From positions 1 to 10,330 of the forward strand of contig URHD01000065.1 of NCBI GenBank assembly GCA_900547585.1: a stretch of 10,330 bases of DNA. Direction: 5' to 3'. The first letter of the stretch is position 1. Every line of letters begins with the position of its first letter. This DNA comes from an uncultured bacterium (GTDB lineage: Bacteria; Cyanobacteriota; Vampirovibrionia; Gastranaerophilales; Gastranaerophilaceae). Below are positions 1 through 4,543 of the stretch, one piece after another. Made by a program: the position numbers and the translations under genes. The notes under the pieces are model-generated. The model was not told where the DNA came from, ran no database searches, and saw only the letters and a program-made list of their open reading frames with translations.

Positions 1-1
1 C

Positions 2-154
2 CGCCAGCAGCGTCCTTATGACAGAAATCAAGGCAACTACAGCCGTCCTCAGGGGAATTACCAGCGTCCGCAGCAGGGCGGGTTCAATAATCGTCCGCAA
101 AGACCCGGATTTAATAAGCGCCCCGGCGGATTTAACAACAGACCCAAAAAACCG
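2..154 (+). repeat. Low-complexity RGG/NQ-rich coding segment
   Basis: These codons encode about 51 residues dominated by Arg, Asn, Gln, Gly, Pro and Phe/Tyr. Imperfect repeats are visible, such as GNYSRPQ followed by GNYQRPQ, and GGFNNRP occurring twice. Such composition is typical of disordered, RNA-binding or condensate-forming segments. The segment probably continues upstream of the window. Confidence 0.7.
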
Positions 155-664
155 GCAAAACAGCTGCTTGTAAATAAAGATCAGCTTGCACAAATTGAAG
201 AACTATACAAAAAGATGCTTCCGCTGCCGAATCCGGATGCGCATGAAGTTATCGGAGAACAAATCGGGCTTGAGGCAAGAAAAGTCTTTTTCGGAATTAA
301 TTTAATCAGACAAAAAATGATGCTTCCGAAACTTCCTTATCCAAAACGTAAGCTTGCTGTTTCTCCTGACCAGTTGACGGCTATAAAAGCGCTTTATGAG
401 CCGCTTTTACCGTTGCCGCCTATCGGCTGCCATAAAATTATTGCTGCCCAGCTGAAAATTGATGAATGGCGTGTGCACGTGGGTATCGGGCTTGTCAGAA
501 AGCAGATGGGTATGGACAGATGGAACCCTGACAGAGAAGATGCTCCGGAAGAGTTTAAAAACAAGCCGGAAGAGGCTCCTGTAGCAGAAGAAAAGCCTAA
601 AAAAACGGCTAAAAAATCTTCAAAAGCTGCAGCCAAGGAAGAAGAACCTGCCGAAGCGGAATAA
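2..664 (+). CDS. Partial protein: R/N/Q/G-rich N-terminus, two tandem homeodomain-like repeats, charged tail
   Basis: The frame is open from base 2, so the 5' end lies outside the window; 220 residues are visible. Residues 1-51 are low complexity, rich in R, N, Q, G, P and F, with loose repeats of the GNYxRPQ and GGFNNRP type, and look disordered and RNA-binding-like. Residues about 55-114 and 118-177 are two copies of one domain. Shared positions include DQL..I..LY...LPLP, then H..I..Q, then V..GI.L.R..M. The predicted three-helix order (DQLAQIEELY, HEVIGEQIG, ARKVFFGINLIRQK) resembles a homeodomain-like helix-turn-helix. The tail, about 178-220, is Glu/Lys/Ala-rich and probably disordered. 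I do not recognise the family. The gene ends 5 nt before rimM, so it probably shares its transcript; an RNA or ribosome-linked role would fit but is inference. An ATG at 215 lies inside the first repeat and is unlikely to be the start. Confidence 0.85.
   Translation, partial: RQQRPYDRNQGNYSRPQGNYQRPQQGGFNNRPQRPGFNKRPGGFNNRPKKPAKQLLVNKDQLAQIEELYKKMLPLPNPDAHEVIGEQIGLEARKVFFGINLIRQKMMLPKLPYPKRKLAVSPDQLTAIKALYEPLLPLPPIGCHKIIAAQLKIDEWRVHVGIGLVRKQMGMDRWNPDREDAPEEFKNKPEEAPVAEEKPKKTAKKSSKAAAKEEEPAEAE
164..532 (+). repeat. Tandem protein-domain duplication (164-343 and 353-532)
   Basis: Two copies of about 60 residues align without gaps. They share the DQL, LY, LPLP, H..I, GI.L.R and M positions. The DNA has diverged, so this is an old duplication and not a recent nucleotide repeat. 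Confidence 0.7.
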
Positions 665-669
665 TTGTT

Positions 670-1182
670 ATGAACAGACTTATCTCCATCGGGAAGATTG
701 TTAATTTTCACGGTATTAAGGGCGAAGTTAAAATGGGATTTACTGCCGGTAATGAACGATTGATTAAGTCCTTAAAAACTGTTTATCTTTTTCAAAATGA
801 CCGGAAATTCCCTCTGGATGTTGAATATGTCCGTTTTCATAAGAATTTTGCGCTTGTTAAGTTCAAGGGACTTGATTCTATCAACGATGTATCGGACTAT
901 AAGGGGCTGCTTGTGCATGTTTACGAAGAAGTTGTGAAAGCCGCGCTGGAAAAAGACGAATACCTTATCAGCGACCTTACGGGAATGGAGGTTTTTGATA
1001 CAAAGGGCAATAAAATCGGCGTAGTTGATGTTGTTGGTGAAAATCGTGCTTCTGACTTGATTTGTGTTAAAAAACCGGATTCAAAAACCTTTATGGTGCC
1101 CTTTGTTAAGGAACTTGTGCCTGTGGTTGATATTTCTGCAAACAAAATCGTTGTGAATATGATTGACGGGCTGGACGAATGA
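670..1182 (+). CDS. rimM: Ribosome maturation factor RimM
   Basis: RimM binds ribosomal protein S19 in the 30S head and assists late 16S rRNA/30S maturation in the cytoplasm. The 170-residue product has the usual length. The N-terminal RimM barrel (about 3-90) opens with the signature GKIVNFHGIKGEVKM. The C-terminal PRC barrel (about 96-170) has YLISDLTGMEVFDTKG and the late FMVPFVKELVPVVDI segment, then the terminal GLDE. ATG at 670 is chosen because the RimM signature begins only a few residues in. Its ribosome site is weak (GGA about 9 nt upstream), so it is probably translated by coupling to the gene ending 5 nt earlier. It overlaps trmD by four bases, the usual rimM-trmD pairing. Identification is confident. 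Confidence 0.95.
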   Translation: MNRLISIGKIVNFHGIKGEVKMGFTAGNERLIKSLKTVYLFQNDRKFPLDVEYVRFHKNFALVKFKGLDSINDVSDYKGLLVHVYEEVVKAALEKDEYLISDLTGMEVFDTKGNKIGVVDVVGENRASDLICVKKPDSKTFMVPFVKELVPVVDISANKIVVNMIDGLDE

Positions 1183-1931
1183 AATTTGACGTATTAACGC
1201 TTTTTCCTGAAATGATTGAGGGCGCATGCTCGCATAGTATTATTTCAAGAGCGCTTGAAAAAGAAATCATTAGCGTAAATGCCATCAATCCTCGCGATTT
1301 TTCCAAAGATAAACACAGAAAAGTCGATGATACGCCGTTTGGCGGCGGTGCGGGGATGGTTTTGATGTGCCAGCCTTATTTTGACGCATTTGATAGCATT
1401 GAAAAGGGCGAAAATACGCGTGTTTTGGTTATGTCACCGCAGGGACGTCCTTTTAATCAGAAGATGGCATGCGAGCTCGCAAAATGTGAGCATATTGTCA
1501 TTATGTGCGGGCATTATGAGGGTTTTGACGAGAGAATTAAGGAATATACCGCTGCCGAGGAGATTTCAATCGGCGATTTTGTGCTTACGGGCGGTGAATT
1601 GCCGGCTTTGTGTCTGATTGATTCGATTTCCAGAAATCTTGACGGATGTCTTGGGAAAATTGATTCTGCGCACTTTGATTCGTTTTCTGACGGGCTTCTG
1701 GAGCATCCGCATTACACCAAGCCGCGGGATTATCAGGGCATGCCTGTTCCTGAAGTGCTCTGTGGCGGCAACCATGCTCAAATCAACCGCTGGCGAAGAA
1801 AACAACAAATGATAGTTACAAAGAAAAAACGACCGGATTTGTACGAAGAATTCAAAAAAAACTGCAAAAATAAAGAAGATTTAAAGCTTTTGAATGAGGT
1901 CGAAAAAGAAAATATTGATTATAATTTATGA
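1179..1931 (+). CDS. trmD: tRNA (guanine37-N1)-methyltransferase TrmD
   Basis: TrmD uses S-adenosylmethionine to methylate N1 of G37 next to the anticodon, preventing +1 frameshifting. The 250-residue length is typical. It belongs to the SPOUT family and the trefoil-knot signatures are visible: GGGAGM at 55-60, CGHYEGFDERI at 110-120, and the AdoMet-binding IGDFVLTGGELPAL at 131-144. DSFSDGLLEHPHYTKP follows, with Asp171 at the position of the E. coli catalytic Asp169, and then GNHAQINRWRRKQ near the C-terminal RNA-binding part. No key residue appears missing. The start overlaps the rimM stop as ATGA, so translation is probably coupled. The last 30 residues are Lys/Glu/Asn-rich. In many genomes rplS follows; here a signalling gene does. 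Confidence 0.97.
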   Translation: MKFDVLTLFPEMIEGACSHSIISRALEKEIISVNAINPRDFSKDKHRKVDDTPFGGGAGMVLMCQPYFDAFDSIEKGENTRVLVMSPQGRPFNQKMACELAKCEHIVIMCGHYEGFDERIKEYTAAEEISIGDFVLTGGELPALCLIDSISRNLDGCLGKIDSAHFDSFSDGLLEHPHYTKPRDYQGMPVPEVLCGGNHAQINRWRRKQQMIVTKKKRPDLYEEFKKNCKNKEDLKLLNEVEKENIDYNL

Positions 1932-1947
1932 AATTAGATTATTAAGG

Positions 1948-2023
1948 GAAATCGGGATAGAAAAATGCACCTGAACGACGAACAATTAAAAAAATTGATA
2001 GATTTATCAGAAATCGGGATAGA
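1948..2023 (+). repeat. Direct repeat of a 14-mer around the REC-STAS start
   Basis: GAAATCGGGATAGA occurs at 1948-1961, covering the ribosome site, and again at 2010-2023, inside the codons for SEIGID. The copies are 62 bp apart. This may be a small local duplication, a regulatory RNA element, or chance. Confidence 0.45.
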
Positions 2024-2852
2024 TTATGCTGTTGCCGGCCCGGATGACATCAGCAAGGCTCTTATTGCCATAGAAAGAAAACTTCTTTCTTTCAGCGCGG
2101 CTGATACTGCTTTGAAACCTATGGATTTCAATATTTTGATTGTTGATGATTTGGAGCTTTCAATTTATCAATTCAACCAGATGCTCAAGAGAATCGGTAT
2201 TGTTCCGACCGTTGCCCGCACAAAAGAAGAAGCTTTTGCAGAGCTAAAGAAGAAAAAATTTGATTATATTGTCGTTGACCTGTTTTTGCCTGATGCAATA
2301 GACGGAATAGAGCTTATTCAGGAGTGCTTGAAACTCAAAGACGAAAACCACCTGAATAAAATCATCGTAATGTCCGGCACCGACGACAAATCCCTGATTG
2401 AAAAGTGCTATAAACTCGGAATTGATGAATTTGTCCCTAAAAGTGCAAACTGGCACGAACAAATTCTAAAATTTATTACATCTTCTATTTCAAACAAGCA
2501 GCATAACGATTTTCTAAAATATTTCATCAACGAAACGATTGTCTGCTATACCCTGAACAAATTTAATACCCCGAAATCAATCGAGGGGCTTGTTAAAGAC
2601 GTTACGACAACAGTCTATACGGGCTATAAAAACATAATATTCAACATGGAAAACATCAAAATATTTGATGATGACTATACAGGCGTTTTTGCTGACCTTT
2701 TCCGGCTCGCCCAGGAGAATGGAGGGTCGTTTACACTGGTTAACATTTCTAATTCCCTGAGAACAGCACTTGCTGACGCGTTTTTGGATACTCTCATCCC
2801 AATTATGCAAAATGTTGATGCTGCAGTGAGCAAACTCTCATCGAATAACTGA
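1965..2852 (+). CDS. Receiver (REC) domain protein with C-terminal STAS-like domain
   Basis: This 295-residue cytoplasmic protein has three parts. Residues 1-50 are a short helical leader of unknown function. Residues about 53-172 are a response-regulator receiver with the expected residues: acidic pair Asp61-Asp62, phosphoacceptor Asp105 (YIVVDLFLP), Thr139 in MSGTD, and Lys159 in FVPKS. Residues about 187-290 resemble a STAS/anti-sigma-factor-antagonist fold: a strand-helix lead-in, NIIFNMENIKIFDDDYTG, a helix, then GGSFTLVNISNSLRTAL. In typical antagonists a phosphorylatable Ser follows the strand (DSSG); here the stretch is Asp235-Asp236-Asp237. No DNA-binding output domain is present, so it probably acts by protein contact, perhaps in partner switching. 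ATG 1965 has GGGA 7 nt upstream. It starts 33 nt after trmD with no terminator between, so cotranscription is likely. REC is confident; STAS is moderately so. Confidence 0.85.
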   Translation: MHLNDEQLKKLIDLSEIGIDYAVAGPDDISKALIAIERKLLSFSAADTALKPMDFNILIVDDLELSIYQFNQMLKRIGIVPTVARTKEEAFAELKKKKFDYIVVDLFLPDAIDGIELIQECLKLKDENHLNKIIVMSGTDDKSLIEKCYKLGIDEFVPKSANWHEQILKFITSSISNKQHNDFLKYFINETIVCYTLNKFNTPKSIEGLVKDVTTTVYTGYKNIIFNMENIKIFDDDYTGVFADLFRLAQENGGSFTLVNISNSLRTALADAFLDTLIPIMQNVDAAVSKLSSNN

Positions 2853-2886
2853 TTATTTGCACAATTTCCATTGAATTGAAAGATTT

Positions 2887-3324
2887 TTACGGCGTTTCGA
2901 ACATGTCAACGCGCCTTTTGTGGCGTCCGCCCTCAAAATCTGTCTTTAACCATGTTTCCACAATATCAAGCGCCAGATATTCGCCGGTGATTCGCTCTCC
3001 GAGGCATAAAATGTTTGCATTGTTGTGTGATTTTGACATCCTTGCCGTTGTTGCGTCAAAGCAGGTTACTGCGCGGATTCCTTTTGTCTTATTTGCGACA
3101 ATGCTCATCCCGAGCCCCGTGCCGCAAACAAGGATTCCGTTGTCAAAATTGCCTGCAGCAACTTCTCCGGCAACTTCTTTGGCGATTACCGGATAATCGC
3201 ATGATTCAATCGTGTAGGTTCCAAAATCCTTTACTTCAACCCCTTTTTTGTTCAAATATTCAATAATTTTGTTTTTAAGATTAAAGCCGCCATGGTCGCA
3301 GCCGATTGCTATTTTTTGTTTCAT
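2887..3324 (-). CDS. rpiB: Ribose-5-phosphate isomerase B
   Basis: RpiB interconverts ribose 5-phosphate and ribulose 5-phosphate in the non-oxidative pentose phosphate pathway. The start is placed at ATG 3324-3322, not at an in-frame codon 30 nt upstream, because AAGGAG (3336-3331) lies 6 nt before it and the family begins right there with MKQKIAIGCDHGG. This gives 145 residues, the usual size. RpiB/LacAB-family residues are visible: Asp10-His11, catalytic Cys67 in the anion-binding loop CGTGLGMS (67-74), His100 in KSHNNANIL, GERITG at 109-114, and the Arg134/Arg137/Arg138 phosphate-binding end. It faces the REC-STAS gene tail to tail with a 34-nt gap and probably has its own promoter. It could also act on allose 6-phosphate, as some RpiB enzymes do. 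Confidence 0.95.
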   Translation of the reverse strand: MKQKIAIGCDHGGFNLKNKIIEYLNKKGVEVKDFGTYTIESCDYPVIAKEVAGEVAAGNFDNGILVCGTGLGMSIVANKTKGIRAVTCFDATTARMSKSHNNANILCLGERITGEYLALDIVETWLKTDFEGGRHKRRVDMFETP

Positions 3325-3330
3325 ATATAA

Positions 3331-3336
3331 CTCCTT
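3331..3336 (-). promoter_or_regulatory. Shine-Dalgarno site AAGGAG of rpiB
   Basis: AAGGAG on the - strand lies 6 nt from ATG 3324. It decides the rpiB start over the upstream in-frame candidate at 3354. Confidence 0.85.
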
Positions 3337-3344
3337 GTCTATTG

Positions 3345-3353
3345 ATTTTAGCA
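3345..3353 (-). promoter_or_regulatory. Putative extended -10 (TGCTAAAAT) of rpiB
   Basis: The - strand reads TGCTAAAAT, matching the extended -10 pattern TGnTATAAT at all but one core position. It would start transcription near 3338, just upstream of the ribosome site. No good -35 is visible at the right distance, as is common for extended -10 promoters. Confidence 0.5.
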
Positions 3354-3460
3354 TTTAATGGCGGATTTGTTATGTAAAAAAATGTTAAATACTCTCAAAA
3401 ATCTCTAAAGTCATGCCTGCCTCCTGCCGATATAAGTAATATGAGATACAAACGAACAGG

Positions 3461-3676
3461 ATGTGCGAAGTGTTAAACGAAATTTTGAACGGTGTGAATG
3501 AACTTGAAGAAATGATGGTTGAATATTCGGAAATAAACAGTTTTCTGTTCTGCCACAACAAAATGTTTATGATTGCAAGCGAAAATGCCTACAAAACGCC
3601 AGAATACAACCATCAGCCCTATACTTTTAAGTATGGTTCGTATGACATGTCGAATTATTTAAAAAATTACGTGTAA
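3461..3676 (+). CDS. Small hypothetical protein (71 aa)
   Basis: This acidic N-terminal, aromatic C-terminal protein is not one I recognise. The first 25 residues (CEVLNEILNGVNELEEMMVE) look like an amphipathic helix. The rest is rich in Tyr, Phe, Asn, His and Met (for example HNKMFMIASENAY and PYTFKYGSYDM), with two Cys and no signal peptide or membrane segment. ATG 3461 lacks a well-spaced ribosome site (AGG directly abuts it), so a later in-frame start such as GTG 3470 or ATG 3512 is possible. It stands alone between the rpiB promoter region and the convergent kinase gene, whose stop is 19 nt away. A TATAAG at 3431-3436 may be a -10. It has no recognisable homologue by eye and could be a chance frame. 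Confidence 0.5.
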   Translation: MCEVLNEILNGVNELEEMMVEYSEINSFLFCHNKMFMIASENAYKTPEYNHQPYTFKYGSYDMSNYLKNYV

Positions 3677-3695
3677 TCGAAAAAATTCCCCTTGT

Positions 3696-4223
3696 TTAAG
3701 CCAAAAACCAATCCTTAATCTTGTCTGCAAGCAGTTTTGTTGCTGTTTGCAGATTTTCATATGTTGAATTGTTCTCAATGACGTAATCCCAGTCTTTTAC
3801 ATCATCAAGATCGGTTTCTGTCCGGTCGTTTTCGCTTTTTAGCACGCCGCGTTTGGCCCGGTTGTCTCTGTCGCACTCAACGCGGATTTTGAATGCTCCT
3901 GCTTCTTTGAAAAACTCCAGTTCGCGTTTCATTCGCACATCTGGAACGATAATATTGCCCTCAAGTGCGATAACCTTTTTAATCCAGTAATCAGAATCCT
4001 GTGAGCGTCTGAAATTGCCCAGATCAATCAAATCCTGCCGGTAAAGAGGTTTGTGCTTTTCGATTTCCTCCAGCGATAGCCCCTCTCTTTCGCCGTATTC
4101 GAGTTTTATGGCGTCGCCGAGCCCGATTCTGCGAAAATCCGGAAATATATCGAGTAAAATCTTTGCCACAGTGTCTTTTCCGCAAAACTGCTTGCCTGAA
4201 AGTATAATAATTTTGTCTGCCAT
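3696..4223 (-). CDS. P-loop nucleotide/phosphomevalonate kinase-like protein
   Basis: This is a 175-residue cytoplasmic P-loop kinase. The Walker A loop is GKQFCGKDT at 10-18, starting after strand KIIILS. PDVRMKRELEFFKEAG (94-109) and the C-terminal NDRTETDLDDVKDWDYVIENN (132-152) resemble the same places in animal-type phosphomevalonate kinase (D-x-R followed by -FF/WF-, and WVIEN near the end). Phage-type deoxynucleoside monophosphate kinases and dephospho-CoA kinase-like proteins share this fold, so the substrate cannot be read from sequence. A bacterium of this kind would normally make isoprenoids by the MEP route, which makes a nucleotide substrate more likely; that is inference. ATG 4223 is preferred over in-frame TTG 4235 because GAGG (4233-4230) lies 6 nt upstream of the ATG. 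It is probably a single-gene transcript. Confidence 0.8.
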   Translation of the reverse strand: MADKIIILSGKQFCGKDTVAKILLDIFPDFRRIGLGDAIKLEYGEREGLSLEEIEKHKPLYRQDLIDLGNFRRSQDSDYWIKKVIALEGNIIVPDVRMKRELEFFKEAGAFKIRVECDRDNRAKRGVLKSENDRTETDLDDVKDWDYVIENNSTYENLQTATKLLADKIKDWFLA

Positions 4224-4259
4224 AATAATCCTCAAAAATTTTTGTAAAAATTTATTTAC

Positions 4260-4268
4260 ATTTTAGCA
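4260..4268 (-). promoter_or_regulatory. Putative extended -10 (TGCTAAAAT) of the kinase gene
   Basis: The same nine bases as upstream of rpiB occur here on the - strand, about 37 nt before the ATG at 4223. Upstream lies an A/T-tract (4281-4296) but no recognisable -35. Confidence 0.5.
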
Positions 4269-4280
4269 TAAAAAGGGTTC

Positions 4281-4296
4281 AAAAAAATTTTTTTTT
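4281..4296. other. A7T9 tract
   Basis: Seven A followed by nine T sit between the divergent kinase gene and the small gene at 4355. Such tracts bend DNA and can act as UP-like elements, here for the kinase promoter. No function can be shown from sequence. Confidence 0.4.
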
Positions 4297-4354
4297 GCGT
4301 TATAACTAATATCCCACTGTTTACTTTACCTATTATAACGAATAGAGAAAACGC

Positions 4355-4543
4355 ATGAGAATTAATAACATCGAAAGCAGATTAAACTGGGAAAGCTCTT
4401 ATTTGAGAAGCAACCCGACAAACTACATCAAGGCAAGACAAAAATACCTCGATGCGGCTTATTCTGTGGATACAAAAAACACTCTCAATTCGTCCAGTGC
4501 AATTCGCGCTAATCAATCATTAAGAGATTTAGGTCTGTTTTAA
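4355..4543 (+). CDS. Small hypothetical protein (62 aa)
   Basis: This 62-residue polar protein is not one I recognise. It is rich in Asn, Ser, Arg and Tyr (MRINNIESRLNWESSYLRS), likely helical from about 22 to 37 (TNYIKARQKYLDAAYS), and has no signal peptide, Cys or membrane segment. GAGA about 7 nt before ATG 4355 is an acceptable ribosome site, and TATAAC at 4334-4339 could be a -10. Its last 35 nt overlap the 3' end of recG on the opposite strand. No neighbour suggests a job. The clear leader and a start soon after a possible promoter favour a real gene, but a chance frame is not excluded. Confidence 0.55.
   Translation: MRINNIESRLNWESSYLRSNPTNYIKARQKYLDAAYSVDTKNTLNSSSAIRANQSLRDLGLF

Noticed and set aside
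1566..1812. Short frames on both strands within trmD
   Set aside because: They are shadows of trmD, which is intact over its full length.
1928..1945. Five-codon frame (MKLDY) overlapping the trmD stop as ATGA
   Set aside because: It looks like a coupling-type junction but is followed at once by a stop. The real next start is ATG 1965.
2853..2886. Possible bidirectional terminator (CAATT...AATTG) between the convergent REC-STAS and rpiB genes
   Set aside because: The stem is only 5 bp, AT-rich and lacks a proper T-run.
2876..3196. 106-aa + strand open frame
   Set aside because: It is the complement of rpiB, whose catalytic motifs and Shine-Dalgarno site are clear.
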